Source: Nocardioides sp. (GTDB lineage: Bacteria > Actinomycetota > Actinomycetes > Propionibacteriales > Nocardioidaceae). Taken from it: a stretch of 59,921 nt of DNA. Below, piece after piece: positions 7,994 through 17,725 of the stretch. Under the pieces are notes generated by a model, which was not told where the DNA came from, did not search any database, and saw only the letters and a list, made by a program, of their open reading frames with translations. Numbering within the stretch: the stretch's first letter is position 1; every line of letters starts with the position of its first letter. A program made the position numbers and the translations under genes. The stretch is taken from assembly GCF_030149505.1 (NCBI RefSeq), contig NZ_JASBRN010000056.1, positions 1 to 59,921 on the forward strand, read 5' to 3'.

Positions 7994-9154
7994 TCAGTAG
8001 GACTTGGGCAGCCCGAGGGAGTGCATCGAGACGAAGTTGAGGACCATCTCGCGGCTGACCGGGGCGATGCGACCGACCCGGGCTGCGACGAGGAGGGCGG
8101 CCATGCCGTACTCCTGCGAGATGCCGAAGCCGCCGTGCGTCTGCACCGCGCGGTCCGCGGTGTCGCACGCTGCCTCCGCAGCGGCGTACTTAGCCATGTT
8201 CGCGGCCTCGCCGGCGGCGAACTCGTCCCCCGCGTCGTAGAGCGCGGCGGCCTTCTGGGTCATGAGGCGTGCCATCTCGATCTCGATGTGGCTCTGCGCC
8301 AGGGGGTGCGCGATCGCCTGGTGACCGCCGATCGGGCCGTTGAAGACCTCACGCTCCTTGGCGTAGGCCACGGCTCGCTCCAGGGCGTAGCGAGCCAGGC
8401 CGGTGCTGAACGAGGCACCCATGATCCGCTCGGGGTTGAGGCCGGCGAACAGCTGGGCGAGCCCGCCGTTCTCGTCGCCCACCAAGGCATCCGCAGGCAG
8501 CCGGACGTCGTCGATGAAGACCTGGAACTGGCTCTCCGGGCTGACGATCTCCATCGGGATCGCGGTGTACTCGAAGCCGGGAGCGTCCGTTGGAACGACG
8601 AACAGGACCGGCTTGATCTTGCCGGTCTTGGCGTCCTCGGTGCGTGCGACGATCAGGACGTTGTCGGCCTCGTCGACCCCGGAGATCCAGATCTTGCGGC
8701 CGTTGAGGACCCACCCGTCGCCGTCCTTGCGGGCGGTGGTGGCGATGTTGTGGGTGTTGGTGCCGGCGTCGGGCTCGGTGATGGCGAAGACCATCGTGCT
8801 CGTGCCGTCGCAGATGCCGGGCAACCACTTCTGCTTCTGCGCCTCGGTGCCGTACCGGCTGATCACCGTCCCGCAGATGGCCGGCGAGACGACCATGAGC
8901 AGCAGGGGACAGCCGGCGGCTGCGAGCTCCTCGCACACAGCAGCCAGGTCGCCGATACCCCCACCCCCGCCGCCGTACTCTTCGGGGACGTTGATGCCGA
9001 GATAACCGGCCTTCCCGATTTCCAGCCACAGGTCCGTGGTCTTCTGGCCGGCACGCGCCTGACCGGTGAAGTAGTCGTGTCCGTACTTGCTCGCCAGACG
9101 CGCGACCTGCTTGCGCAGCTCCTGGCGCTCCTCGGACTCGGTGAACGTGCTCAT
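7994..9154 (-). CDS. Acyl-CoA dehydrogenase (FadE12-like)
   Basis: 386 residues, FAD-dependent acyl-CoA dehydrogenase fold. Visible marks: NVPEEYGGGG near residue 57, the FAD/substrate segment AITEPDAGTNTHN, GRKIWISGVDEAD, and THGGFGISQEYGM near the C-terminus. It should oxidise an acyl-CoA to its 2-enoyl form and pass electrons to ETF. It is last in the eight-gene operon; its ATG overlaps the carboxylase alpha-subunit stop (ATGA). The position corresponds to fadE12 beside accA2 in M. tuberculosis as I recall that locus. The chain specificity is unknown; a branched or terpenoid acyl-CoA fits the context. Confidence 0.88.
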   Translation of the reverse strand: MSTFTESEERQELRKQVARLASKYGHDYFTGQARAGQKTTDLWLEIGKAGYLGINVPEEYGGGGGGIGDLAAVCEELAAAGCPLLLMVVSPAICGTVISRYGTEAQKQKWLPGICDGTSTMVFAITEPDAGTNTHNIATTARKDGDGWVLNGRKIWISGVDEADNVLIVARTEDAKTGKIKPVLFVVPTDAPGFEYTAIPMEIVSPESQFQVFIDDVRLPADALVGDENGGLAQLFAGLNPERIMGASFSTGLARYALERAVAYAKEREVFNGPIGGHQAIAHPLAQSHIEIEMARLMTQKAAALYDAGDEFAAGEAANMAKYAAAEAACDTADRAVQTHGGFGISQEYGMAALLVAARVGRIAPVSREMVLNFVSMHSLGLPKSY

Positions 9155-11073
9155 GCCTGCTCCTCTGCTGCTTCGACCACTGCCATGACTTCTCCCGCGG
9201 CGACCTGCTGACCGGTCGTCACGCCGAGCTGGGTGACCACGCCGTCGGTCGGTGCGCTCACGGTGTGCTGCATCTTCATCGCCTCCAGCACGAGCACCGG
9301 GTCGCCCGCGGCGACCTGCTGCCCCTGCTCGACAAGGACCTTGACCACGCTGCCCGGCATCGGCGCCAGCAGCGAGCCGCTCGCGACCTGGTCGGCCGGG
9401 TCCACGAACCGCGGCACCCTGGTCAGGCGGACGTGCCCGCCCGGTCCGTCGACGTCGACGACCTCGCGCCCGGGCAGGCCGGTGACCGTGCAGGCGTACG
9501 TCGTCGCGACGCCGTCCCGCTCGAGCGTGACCGTCTCCGGGGCCGCGGCCAGGACGCGCACGTCCTCGGCCGTGTAGCCGTCGCGACCGCCCCACCACTC
9601 CGCGGTGACCTCGGTGTCACCGACCGTGAACGTGGTGCGCTGCGGCTGGCTCGGCACGTTGCGGAACCCGACCGGGATCCGCTGCTGGACCGCGCGCGCG
9701 ACCCGGTGGGCCTCGGCGATCGCCAGCGCGGCCGCGAGCGGCGCGTCCCGGTCGGCCTCCCGAGCCGGCGGCGCCCAGTCGGTGAGGAACGCGGTGCTCA
9801 CCTCGCCGCGCAGGAACGCGGGGTCGGTGAGGATCGCGACGAGCTGGTCGCGGTTGGTGGTCAGCCCGTGGATCCGGCTGCGGCGCAGGACGCCGGCGAG
9901 CTGGCGCGCGGCCTGCTCGCGGCTCGGTGCGTGCACCACGACCTTGGCCAGCATCGCGTCGTAGAAGGTCGAGACCTCGCTGCCGGAGACGAACCCGCGG
10001 TCCACCCGCACGCCCGGCTCGGAGCCGTCCGCGCCGGGGATCTCGAAGGTGGTGAGGAGGCCGGACTGCGGCTGGTAGTCCGCGGCCGGGTCCTCGGCGT
10101 AGAGCCGGACCTCGATCGCGTGCCCCTGCACGGGTCCGGCAGCCGAGGCCGGTGCGCCCTCGGCCGCCGCCAGCTGCTGGGCGACCAGGTCCACCGCGTG
10201 CACGAGCTCGGTGACCGGGTGCTCGACCTGCAGCCGGGTGTTCATCTCCAAGAAGAAGAACCGCTCCGTCTCCTCGTCGTAGAGGAACTCCACTGTGCCG
10301 GCGCCGCGGTAGTCGATCGCCTCGGCGGCCGCCCGGGCCGCCTCGTGCATGGCGGTGCGCACGTGGTCGGGCAGACCCGGGGCGGGCGCCTCCTCGACGA
10401 CCTTCTGGTGCCGGCGCTGGATCGAGCAGTCGCGGTCGCCGTAGACGACCGAGCCGACGACCTGCACCTCGACGTGGCGGCCGCGCTCGACGTACGGCTC
10501 GACGAACACGGTGCCGTCACCGAAGGCGGAGGCCGCCTCCTCGCGTGCCTTCGCGATCTCCGTCTCGAGGTCGGCCAGCGACCGCACGACGCGCATGCCG
10601 CGGCCGCCGCCACCGGCGGAGGCCTTGACCAGCAGCGGCAGGTCGGCCTCGGTCGGCTGCTCGGGTGCCTCCAGGACGGGCACACCGGCGGCCTTCATCA
10701 GCTCCTTTGCGCCGATCTTGGAGCCCATCGCGGTGATCGAGGCCGGGTCGGGCCCGACCCAGGTCAGGCCGGCGTCGACGACGGCCTGGGCGAACTCCGC
10801 GTTCTCGGACAGGAAGCCGTAGCCGGGGTGGATCGCGTCGGCGCCGGCGCGGCGGGCCGCGTCGAGGACGCGGTCGACCCGCAGGTAGGTCTCGGCCGGC
10901 GTGCTGCCGGGCAGGCGTACGGCGACGTCGGCCTCGGCCACGTAGGGCAGGGCCGCGTCGGCGTCGGAGTGGATCGCCACCGTCTCGATGCCGAGGCTGC
11001 GGCAGGTCCGGAAGACCCGGCTGGCGATCTCGGCACGGTTGGCGACGAGCAGTCGCGAGATCTGTCGCTTCAT
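9151..11073 (-). CDS. accA2: Acyl-CoA carboxylase alpha subunit (biotin carboxylase + BCCP, AccA2-like)
   Basis: 640 residues. The biotin carboxylase half begins LLVANRAEIA and contains the glycine-rich ATP loop KASAGGGGRGMR and MNTRLQVEHPVTE. The C-terminal biotinyl domain has EAMKM with the biotinylated Lys near residue 600. It charges biotin with CO2 for transfer by the beta subunit encoded just upstream, with ATGA overlaps at both ends. The paired gene order (dehydrogenase, accA2, accD2, dehydrogenase, AtuA-like) supports the symbol. The substrate could be 3-methylcrotonyl-, geranyl- or another branched enoyl-CoA; sequence alone does not decide. Confidence 0.93.
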   Translation of the reverse strand: MKRQISRLLVANRAEIASRVFRTCRSLGIETVAIHSDADAALPYVAEADVAVRLPGSTPAETYLRVDRVLDAARRAGADAIHPGYGFLSENAEFAQAVVDAGLTWVGPDPASITAMGSKIGAKELMKAAGVPVLEAPEQPTEADLPLLVKASAGGGGRGMRVVRSLADLETEIAKAREEAASAFGDGTVFVEPYVERGRHVEVQVVGSVVYGDRDCSIQRRHQKVVEEAPAPGLPDHVRTAMHEAARAAAEAIDYRGAGTVEFLYDEETERFFFLEMNTRLQVEHPVTELVHAVDLVAQQLAAAEGAPASAAGPVQGHAIEVRLYAEDPAADYQPQSGLLTTFEIPGADGSEPGVRVDRGFVSGSEVSTFYDAMLAKVVVHAPSREQAARQLAGVLRRSRIHGLTTNRDQLVAILTDPAFLRGEVSTAFLTDWAPPAREADRDAPLAAALAIAEAHRVARAVQQRIPVGFRNVPSQPQRTTFTVGDTEVTAEWWGGRDGYTAEDVRVLAAAPETVTLERDGVATTYACTVTGLPGREVVDVDGPGGHVRLTRVPRFVDPADQVASGSLLAPMPGSVVKVLVEQGQQVAAGDPVLVLEAMKMQHTVSAPTDGVVTQLGVTTGQQVAAGEVMAVVEAAEEQA

Positions 11074-12662
11074 GGGCGGAACACCCCGAATCGGTCGGTG
11101 CCGGCGATCGGCTTGTTGCGGATGACGGACAGGCAGATGCCCAGGACCGTTCGGGTGTCGCGCGGGTCGATGACGCCATCGTCGTACAGCATCCCGGAGA
11201 GGAAGTGCGGCAACGACTGCTCCTCGATCTGGGCCTCCACGACTTCCTTGATCGCCCTGAATCCCTCGGCGTCGAAGACCTCACCCTTGGACTCGGCTGA
11301 CTGGCGGGCGACGATCTCGAGCACGCCGGCCAGCTGCGCCGGACCCATGACCGCCGACTTCGCCGAAGGCCAGGTGAAGAGGAAGCGTGGATCGTAGGCG
11401 CGGCCGTTCATGCCGTAGTTTCCGGCACCGTAGGAGGCACCCATGATCACCGTCAGGTGCGGCACGGTGGAGTTGGAGATCGCGTTGATCATCATCGCGC
11501 CGTGCTTGATGATCCCGCCCTGCTCGTACTCCTTGCCGACCATGTAGCCGGTGGTGTTGTGCAGGAACAGCAGCGGGGTGTCGGACTGGTTGGCCAGCTG
11601 CACGAACTGCGTGGCCTTCTGCGCCTCCTCGCTGAACAGCACGCCCTGGGCGTTGGCGAGGATGCCGACCGGCTGGCCGTGGATCGAGGCCCACCCGGTC
11701 ACCAGCGAGGTGCCATAGAGCGGCTTGAACTCGTCGAAGGCCACGGCGTTGGTCGGGCTGACCCCGTCGACGATCCGCGCGATCACCTCGCGCGGGTCGA
11801 ACGGCTCCTTGAGGTCGCTGGGGATCAGGTCGAGCAGCTCCTCGGGGTCGAGGTCGGGCTCGGCGTACGACGGGGCCGGGTCCTTGCGGGCCCGGTCGAG
11901 CCGCGCCACGATGCGCCGCCCGATCCGGATCGCGTCGAGCTCATCCTCGGCGAGGTAGTCAGCCAGTCCGGACGTCCGCGCGTGCATCTCGGCACCGCCG
12001 AGGCTCTCGTCGTCGGACTCCTCGCCCGTGGCCATCTTCACCAGCGGCGGACCGCCGAGGAAGACCTTGGCCCGCTCCTTGACCATCACCGTGTAGTCGC
12101 TCATGCCCGGCACGTAGGCACCGCCGGCGGTGGAGTTGCCGAAGACCAGCGCGACCGTCGGCTCCTTGCGCGCGCTGGCGCGCGTCAGGTCGCGGAACAT
12201 GCGCCCACCCGGGATGAAGATCTCCTTCTGCGACGGCAGGTCCGCTCCGCCGGACTCGACCAGCGAGATCGTCGGCAGACCGTTCTCCTGGGCGATCTGG
12301 GAGGCCCGGAAGATCTTCTTCACCGTGATCGGGTTCGACGCACCCCCCTTCACCGAGGGGTCGTTGGCGCTGATCAGGCACTCGACCCCCTCGACGACAC
12401 CGATGCCGGTGACCACGCTCGCGCCGACGGGGAAGTCCGTCCCCCAGGCTGCCAGGGGCGAGAGCTCGAGGAACGCCGAGCCCTCGTCGATCAGCAGCTC
12501 AATCCGTTCGCGGGGCAGCAGCTTGCCGCGCTTGTGGTGGCGGGCGACGCTGCGCTCACCGCCGCCGGCGACGGCCTTGGCCTGCTCGGCGTGGAGCGCC
12601 TCGATCTTGGCCAGCATGGCTTCGCGGCGCGTGGGCGTCTCAGCCACGGGTGCGTCGGTCAC
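11070..12662 (-). CDS. accD2: Acyl-CoA carboxyltransferase beta subunit (AccD2-like)
   Basis: 530 residues from GTG 12662, which overlaps the SRPBCC stop (GTGA). The carboxyltransferase fold is shown by KRGKLLPRERIE, the first oxyanion segment GNSTAGGAYVPGMSD, GGPPLVKMATGEE and the second segment GASYGAGNYGMNGRAYDPR. The GPPLVKMATGEE form resembles methylcrotonyl-CoA and geranyl-CoA carboxylases more than propionyl-CoA carboxylases. It forms a complex with the alpha subunit encoded immediately downstream. Confidence 0.92.
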   Translation of the reverse strand: MTDAPVAETPTRREAMLAKIEALHAEQAKAVAGGGERSVARHHKRGKLLPRERIELLIDEGSAFLELSPLAAWGTDFPVGASVVTGIGVVEGVECLISANDPSVKGGASNPITVKKIFRASQIAQENGLPTISLVESGGADLPSQKEIFIPGGRMFRDLTRASARKEPTVALVFGNSTAGGAYVPGMSDYTVMVKERAKVFLGGPPLVKMATGEESDDESLGGAEMHARTSGLADYLAEDELDAIRIGRRIVARLDRARKDPAPSYAEPDLDPEELLDLIPSDLKEPFDPREVIARIVDGVSPTNAVAFDEFKPLYGTSLVTGWASIHGQPVGILANAQGVLFSEEAQKATQFVQLANQSDTPLLFLHNTTGYMVGKEYEQGGIIKHGAMMINAISNSTVPHLTVIMGASYGAGNYGMNGRAYDPRFLFTWPSAKSAVMGPAQLAGVLEIVARQSAESKGEVFDAEGFRAIKEVVEAQIEEQSLPHFLSGMLYDDGVIDPRDTRTVLGICLSVIRNKPIAGTDRFGVFRP

Positions 12663-13144
12663 TTCTCGAGCACCGCCTTCATCTTCTCCATCGTGGTGCG
12701 CATACCCTTCTCGTTGGTCTTCCCGCGCGACCAGCCCAGCAGCAGCCAGTAGATCTTCATCGGGAGCTTGGTCTCGAGCCGGAAGTACTCGGTGACCTTC
12801 GAGCCGCCCGAGCCGTCGGGGGCGATCCGGTAGCCCCAGTTGTTGATGGTCACCTCGGGGGTCCCGACGGAGAACTCGAACACGCCCTCGGACGTGTCGG
12901 TCGGCGGCTCGCAGCGCGTGACCCTGCAGGCCGACCAGTACGTCGGGCCGACGCCGTTGCGCTTGACGTGGCCCTTGAACGTCGCGCCGACCTCGGGGCC
13001 GGTGCTGCCGCGGGTCCAGCGGGCCTCGAAGGTCTCGGGGGAGAACTCCCCGATCCGGGTCACGTCGCTGACCAGGTCCCACACCTCCTGCGGTGCGGCG
13101 GCGATGTCGACAGTGACCTGGCCGGTGGGGTGTCCGATGCTCAT
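12659..13144 (-). CDS. SRPBCC (START/Bet v1-like) family protein
   Basis: 161 residues from ATG 13144, chosen for its strong GGAGGAGG ribosome-binding site; a GTG at 13201 overlapping the previous stop is the alternative. The fold begins VTVDIAAAPQEVWDLVSDVT, the classic first strand and helix of polyketide-cyclase/START-like proteins, which form a deep hydrophobic pocket. In this operon it may bind or chaperone a hydrophobic intermediate. It is an extra gene between accD2 and the dehydrogenase compared with the mycobacterial locus as I recall it. Confidence 0.82.
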   Translation of the reverse strand: MSIGHPTGQVTVDIAAAPQEVWDLVSDVTRIGEFSPETFEARWTRGSTGPEVGATFKGHVKRNGVGPTYWSACRVTRCEPPTDTSEGVFEFSVGTPEVTINNWGYRIAPDGSGGSKVTEYFRLETKLPMKIYWLLLGWSRGKTNEKGMRTTMEKMKAVLEK

Positions 13145-13197
13145 CGTGCCTCCTCCAGGGGTGACCGGCTCTGCCAACCGATCGGGGCCGGCGATCC

Positions 13198-14379
13198 TCA
13201 CTGTTCGACCCTCTTGCGTGGGCTGTAACCGAACAGCTTCGCTGCGAGGTCGGCCAAGACCTCGCTGGCACCGCCGCCGATGGGCAGGATGCGGGAGTCG
13301 CGCGCATGTCGCTCGACCTCGGTGCCGTGCATGTAACCGGTGCCTCCGTGCAGCTGGACCGCCTCGTATGTGACCTTGGTGGCAGCATCGACCGCCGTCT
13401 GCTTGGCCAGGCAGGCCTGAGCCACGACGTTCTCGCCGGCGATGTGGCGACCGGCGACATCGCGCGCGTAGGCGCGTGCCACCTCGACCTCGCGTCGCAT
13501 CTCGACCAGCTTGTGCCGGACCACCTGGTTGGCCACCAGCGGACGGCCGAAGGTGTGCCGGTCGTGGGCGTAGGCGACGGTGAGATCCAGCGCGCGAGCC
13601 GCGATCCCGTAGGCGTGCACGGCGAGCCCGATCCGCTCGACCACGAACTGCTCGGCGATCTGGTAGAACCCGGTGTTCTCGCGACCGACGAGGTTCTCGA
13701 CGGGGACCCGCACGTCGACGTAGGCCAGCTCGGCGGTGTCCGAGCAGTGCCAGCCAGTCTTGCGAAGTGCCCGGTCAACGGTGAATCCGGGCGTGTCCTT
13801 CTCCACGACGAGCAGTGAGACCCCCGCATGCCCGGGGCCACCGGTACGCACCGCAGTCGTTACGAAGTCGGCCCTCACCCCGGAGGTGATGAAGGTCTTG
13901 GCGCCGTTGACCACGTAGTGGTCGCCGTCGCGCACGGCTGTGGTCCGGATTCCCGCGACATCGGACCCGCCGCCCGGCTCGGTCACCGCGAGGGAGCCGA
14001 TCATCCGCCCCTCGAGTGTGGGTCGGACATACCGCTCCACCAAGCCCGCCCAGTCCGCACCCTCCTCCCGCTGCGCTGCCGCGACCATGTGTGGCAACGC
14101 GATCCCGTGGGTGAACAGCGACGCCAGCACGCCGCTGGAGCCGCCGGCGGTCAGCAGCCCCTCCTGGCAGTCGTTGGTGTCTTGCAGATCGCCCCCGGAA
14201 CCGCCGAACTCCTCGGGGAATCCCACGCCAAGGATCCCTTGCTGGGCGGCACTGCGGTGGAGGTCGCGTGGCAGCATGCCCTCCTCCTCCCACGCATCGA
14301 GATGCGGGGCGATCTCTCGTCGAGTGAACTCCGCCCCGAGGGCGAAGACAGGCGAGTCGTTGACGATGGACGGGTTCAC
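13198..14379 (-). CDS. Acyl-CoA dehydrogenase (FadE13-like)
   Basis: 393 residues from GTG 14379, supported by a GGAGGAG site and a GTGA overlap with the AtuA-like gene. Marks: GVGFPEEFGGSGGD, AVTEPGGGSDVAG, NGAKTFITSGVRAD, AYAHDRHTFGRPL, QLHGGTGYMHGTEVE. It is the second dehydrogenase of the operon and only distantly similar to the first, so the two probably act on different steps or chain forms of one pathway. Confidence 0.9.
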   Translation of the reverse strand: MNPSIVNDSPVFALGAEFTRREIAPHLDAWEEEGMLPRDLHRSAAQQGILGVGFPEEFGGSGGDLQDTNDCQEGLLTAGGSSGVLASLFTHGIALPHMVAAAQREEGADWAGLVERYVRPTLEGRMIGSLAVTEPGGGSDVAGIRTTAVRDGDHYVVNGAKTFITSGVRADFVTTAVRTGGPGHAGVSLLVVEKDTPGFTVDRALRKTGWHCSDTAELAYVDVRVPVENLVGRENTGFYQIAEQFVVERIGLAVHAYGIAARALDLTVAYAHDRHTFGRPLVANQVVRHKLVEMRREVEVARAYARDVAGRHIAGENVVAQACLAKQTAVDAATKVTYEAVQLHGGTGYMHGTEVERHARDSRILPIGGGASEVLADLAAKLFGYSPRKRVEQ

Positions 14380-16139
14380 AGCAGCTCCTCCTGCACGTGC
14401 ACGCTCCGGGCGCGCATCCACTCACCGAGGCCCTTGGCCTGCGGGTCGAACCGGGTTGAGGCCGCGACACCGTCGCCGAGCAGCCCCTTGATCACGATGT
14501 TCACGGCGCCGAGGTTCGGCAGCATGTGGACCTCGACGGCGTCCTCGCCCAGCGCCGCCGCCTCGGGCACGAGCTCGCGGACCTTGCGCGGGCTCATCAG
14601 CTTGGCCAGCCAGGTCACGCGGGCGTCGTACGACGGCGAGCCGTCATGGGCGACCCACAGCCCGACGTTGGCGTCGCCGCCCTTGTCGCCGGAGCGCGCG
14701 TGCACGAAGGTCCCGAGTGGCATCCGCCGCGTGAGGGTGTCGGCGGGCGCCGGGAACGGCGTGGGACGCAGCCCGGCGGTGTGGACGGCCTCGGCCGTCA
14801 CCTCGGGGTCGGGCACGACCTCGCGGGTGCCGTCGGGCAGGACCACGACGTGCTCGACGGCGCTGCGCTCGACGTACGCCGGTCGGTAGACGCCGTACGG
14901 CGTGGGCTGGCTGGGCGGGGTGGTCATGGTGAAGCCGGGGTAGGACGCCAGGGCGTTCTCCACCAGCGGGCCGGTGAACCCCTTGCCGCACGGGCCGGGC
15001 TCGGGGTCCTTCACCGTGCAGCGCAGCAGCGTGGAGGCGGCCTCCTCGGTGTCGGCGTCGGCCTCGGGGAGGGTCACGCGGCTCCACTCGACGCTCTGCG
15101 CGGTGAGGCGCGGCGAGACCTGCTCGCGCACCCAGTCGGCCTTGGCCTCGACGTCGAGACCGGTGAGCACCAGCTCCATGGAGTTGCGCCAGCCGCCGAG
15201 CTCGTTGACGCAAACCTTGAGCTTCTCCGGCGGCGGCGACCCGACCGTGCCGGAGATGCCGACGCGGTCGGTGCCGAGCTGCTCGAGCCGGACGGTGTCG
15301 AGGTGGGTGGTGACGTCGGGGTTGAGGTAGCGCGTGGACTGGATCTCGTAGACCAGCTGCGCGGTGACGGTGTCGACGGTGACCGCGCCGCCGGTGCCCG
15401 CCTGCTTGGTGATGACGCTCGAGCCGTCGGCGTGCAGCTCCGCGACGGGGAAGCCGAGCGGCTTCGTGGGGTCCATGCCGGCCTTCATCAGCGCGCGGAA
15501 GCCGCTGAAGTTGCCGCCGGTGGCCTGGGTGCCGCACTCGATGACGTGCCCGGCGACGACCGCGCCCGCGAGGGCGTCGTGGTCGGCCGGGGTCCAGCCG
15601 AAGTGGGACGCGCCCGCGCCCACGACGAGCGCGGCGTCGGTGACCCGGCCGGTGACGACGACCTGGGCGCCGGTGTCGAGCGCGCGGGCGATGCCGAAGC
15701 CGCCGAGGTAGGCGTTGGCGGTCAGGGCGCCCGGGAATCCCAGCTCCTGCGCGCGGGCACGCAGGTCGTCACCCTCGACGTGGGCGACCGCGACATCGAG
15801 CCCGAGACCCTGTGCGAGCTCGCGGACCTTGTCGGCCAGGCCGGCGGGGTTGAGGCCGCCGGCGTTGGTGACGATCCGGATGCCCTTCTCGACCGCGTCG
15901 CCGAGGCAGTCCTCGAGCTGGCGCAGGTGGGTCCGGGCGTAGCCCAGGCCCGGGTCCTTCATCGTGTCCTTGCCGAGGATCAGCATGGTCAGCTCGGCGA
16001 GGTAGTCGCCGGTGATGACGTCGATCGGGCGGCCGTCCTCGAGGGCGCCGTCGACCAGCTCGCGCATGGCCGAGAGGCGATCGCCGTAGAAGCCGGAGCA
16101 GTTGCCGACGAGCAAGCTGCGGGCGGTTTCGGCGCTCAT
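14376..16139 (-). CDS. AtuA-like (DUF1446) acyclic terpene utilisation protein
   Basis: 587 residues. The N-terminal DUF1446 region (~5-360) has [27 protein letters not shown] and [13 protein letters not shown]; the C-terminal AtuA-type domain (~480-587) has [19 protein letters not shown]. The family is named from the Pseudomonas acyclic terpene utilisation cluster, where it sits with geranyl-CoA carboxylase; its reaction is not established to my knowledge. It corresponds to Rv0976c of the mycobacterial locus. It has an ATGA overlap with the TIGR03084 gene upstream and a GTGA overlap with the dehydrogenase downstream. Confidence 0.9.
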   Translation of the reverse strand: MSAETARSLLVGNCSGFYGDRLSAMRELVDGALEDGRPIDVITGDYLAELTMLILGKDTMKDPGLGYARTHLRQLEDCLGDAVEKGIRIVTNAGGLNPAGLADKVRELAQGLGLDVAVAHVEGDDLRARAQELGFPGALTANAYLGGFGIARALDTGAQVVVTGRVTDAALVVGAGASHFGWTPADHDALAGAVVAGHVIECGTQATGGNFSGFRALMKAGMDPTKPLGFPVAELHADGSSVITKQAGTGGAVTVDTVTAQLVYEIQSTRYLNPDVTTHLDTVRLEQLGTDRVGISGTVGSPPPEKLKVCVNELGGWRNSMELVLTGLDVEAKADWVREQVSPRLTAQSVEWSRVTLPEADADTEEAASTLLRCTVKDPEPGPCGKGFTGPLVENALASYPGFTMTTPPSQPTPYGVYRPAYVERSAVEHVVVLPDGTREVVPDPEVTAEAVHTAGLRPTPFPAPADTLTRRMPLGTFVHARSGDKGGDANVGLWVAHDGSPSYDARVTWLAKLMSPRKVRELVPEAAALGEDAVEVHMLPNLGAVNIVIKGLLGDGVAASTRFDPQAKGLGEWMRARSVHVQEELL

Positions 16140-16966
16140 GCCTGCTTCTCCCGTCCGCCGCCGGCCGGGCCGGCGAAGGCCTGCGCGATGGTGAGCCAGT
16201 GCTCGGCGTCCTCGCCCATGGCGACCAGGTCGGTGTCGTCGCGGTGCACGCGCTGGGTGACCAGGCAGCAGAAGTCGTACGCCGAGCCGCTGACCCGCTG
16301 CCGGGCGTCCTCGGGGCCCCAGGTCCACACCGCGCCGCTGGGCGCGGTGAGCTCCACGCGGAACTCCTCGGCCGGCGGGGTCTGCTCGTGGACGGAGTAG
16401 GCGAAGTCGCGGGTGCGGATGCCCAGGTGCGCGACGTGCTTGATCCGGTCGGTCGGCAGCGGGCGGCCGCCCTCGGCCGCGGGGTTCGCGACCGCGTCGT
16501 AGACGTCGAGGGCGTGCGCCCACGTCTCCATGTAGCGCGCGGTGGCCATGCTGGCCGGCGACATCGGCGGGCCGAACCACGGCATCTTCGCGCCGGCCGG
16601 CACCGCCCGGAGGGCCTCGCCCAGCGCCGTACGGCCCTGGTCCCAGCGGGCCAGCAGCTCCGCGGTCGGCATTGCGGCCAGCTCCTCGGCGCCCGCGTCG
16701 ACGAAGCCGTCGACGTCGGCCAGGGCGGCGGTGACGATCGCGTCCCACACTTGCTTGCCGTCGGGCCAGCGCTCGGGGTCGGTGGTGCGGGCGGCGGCGA
16801 CGGCCTGCTCGTCGGTCCACGCCAGGTGCGCGACCTGGTGGGCGACGGTCCACCCGGGCGCGGGCGTGGGGGTGGACCAGGCGTCGGGCTCCAGCCCGGT
16901 CACCACGGCGCGCAGGGCGTCGCCCTCGGCGGTGAGGTCGGCCAGCAGGTCGTCGAGCAGGCTCAT
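16136..16966 (-). CDS. TIGR03084-family metal-binding protein (DinB/maleylpyruvate-isomerase-like)
   Basis: 276 residues. The N-terminal half is a DinB-like helical bundle with probable metal ligands in [15 protein letters not shown] (His43, His47) and [12 protein letters not shown]. Related folds are thiol-dependent transferases or isomerases using mycothiol in actinobacteria. Its ATG overlaps the TetR stop by one base (TGATG). The constant company of AtuA-like and carboxylase genes suggests an accessory enzyme of the same pathway, but the reaction is unknown. Confidence 0.85.
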   Translation of the reverse strand: MSLLDDLLADLTAEGDALRAVVTGLEPDAWSTPTPAPGWTVAHQVAHLAWTDEQAVAAARTTDPERWPDGKQVWDAIVTAALADVDGFVDAGAEELAAMPTAELLARWDQGRTALGEALRAVPAGAKMPWFGPPMSPASMATARYMETWAHALDVYDAVANPAAEGGRPLPTDRIKHVAHLGIRTRDFAYSVHEQTPPAEEFRVELTAPSGAVWTWGPEDARQRVSGSAYDFCCLVTQRVHRDDTDLVAMGEDAEHWLTIAQAFAGPAGGGREKQA

Positions 16967-17661
16967 CAGGTCGTCTCCCTGGGGGTGGCGGGCGTGGCAT
17001 GGGCGGAGGTGGCGCGGGTGGCTCGTGCGTCGGTCGCGTCGGAGGTCGGCCCGGGGGCGGCGTCGAGGGCCTGGTCGATCACCTGGGCCCAGCGGTCGAG
17101 GATCCGCTCGCGGCGGCGGCGGTCGTCGGTGATGGTGGTGGCCAGACCGAGGCCGCGGACCAGGTCGAGGGTGGCCTGCACCAGCTCGCGGACGCCGGGC
17201 ACCGACTCGTCGGCGCCGAGCAGCTCGACGGTGAGGCGGTGCACCTCGCGGCCGACCTTCTGCTCCAGCGGCGCCACGGCCTCCATCAGGGCCGGGTCGG
17301 TGCGCGCGGCGACCCACAGCTCCAGCGCGGCGGTGAAGACCGGCGAGGTGAAGTGGTCGCCGAGCAGGGTCAGCACCGCCCGGGTCCCGCCACCGCTGGG
17401 CAGCGCCGCGGCGGCCGCCTCGAGCTCCGCACCGCGCACGGCGGTCAGGTGCTCGACCGCGGCCACGACCAGGTCGTTCTTGGTCGGGAAGTGGTGCAGC
17501 TGCGCTCCGCGGCTCACCCCCGCACGCTCGCTGACCAGCGTCGTGCTGGTGCCCGCGAACCCGCGCTCGACGAGCAGCTCGACCGTCGCCTCCAGGAGCC
17601 GGGCGCGCATGGCCCGGGAGCGCTCCTCCTGGGGCACCCGGGTCGTCGCTGCGGTCACCAC
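16966..17661 (-). CDS. TetR-family transcriptional regulator
   Basis: 231 residues. The N-terminal helix-turn-helix spans about residues 20-66: [20 protein letters not shown] and [17 protein letters not shown], typical TetR. The ligand domain follows, ending in a low-complexity Thr/Ala-rich tail. It is the first gene of the operon and overlaps the second by one base, so it is probably an autorepressor of the whole eight-gene unit, released by an acyl-CoA or the growth substrate. Confidence 0.9.
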   Translation of the reverse strand: MVTAATTRVPQEERSRAMRARLLEATVELLVERGFAGTSTTLVSERAGVSRGAQLHHFPTKNDLVVAAVEHLTAVRGAELEAAAAALPSGGGTRAVLTLLGDHFTSPVFTAALELWVAARTDPALMEAVAPLEQKVGREVHRLTVELLGADESVPGVRELVQATLDLVRGLGLATTITDDRRRRERILDRWAQVIDQALDAAPGPTSDATDARATRATSAHATPATPRETT

Positions 17662-17680
17662 GCGCTCATCCTGGGGGTCG

Positions 17681-17695
17681 GACTAACAAACAGTC
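17681..17695. promoter_or_regulatory. Candidate TetR operator upstream of the acyl-CoA operon
   Basis: GACTAACAAACAGTC is a 15-bp interrupted palindrome (GACT-N7-AGTC) 20 bases upstream of the TetR start, in an AT-richer patch. On the minus strand the same bases give TTGACT, a -35-like box. A repressor site overlapping the promoter would suit an autoregulated TetR. The arms are short, so this is tentative. Confidence 0.35.
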
Positions 17696-17725
17696 AACCC
17701 TGTCTTTTTGTGCTGACGTGCGCGT

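Noticed and set aside
9265..11397. Long open frame antisense to the carboxylase genes (~700 codons); similar ones at 14526-16400 and 43007-45145
   Set aside because: These are shadows caused by GC-rich third positions of the real genes opposite. The products are Arg/Gly/Asp-rich, without motifs, and the opposing genes have clear catalytic residues.
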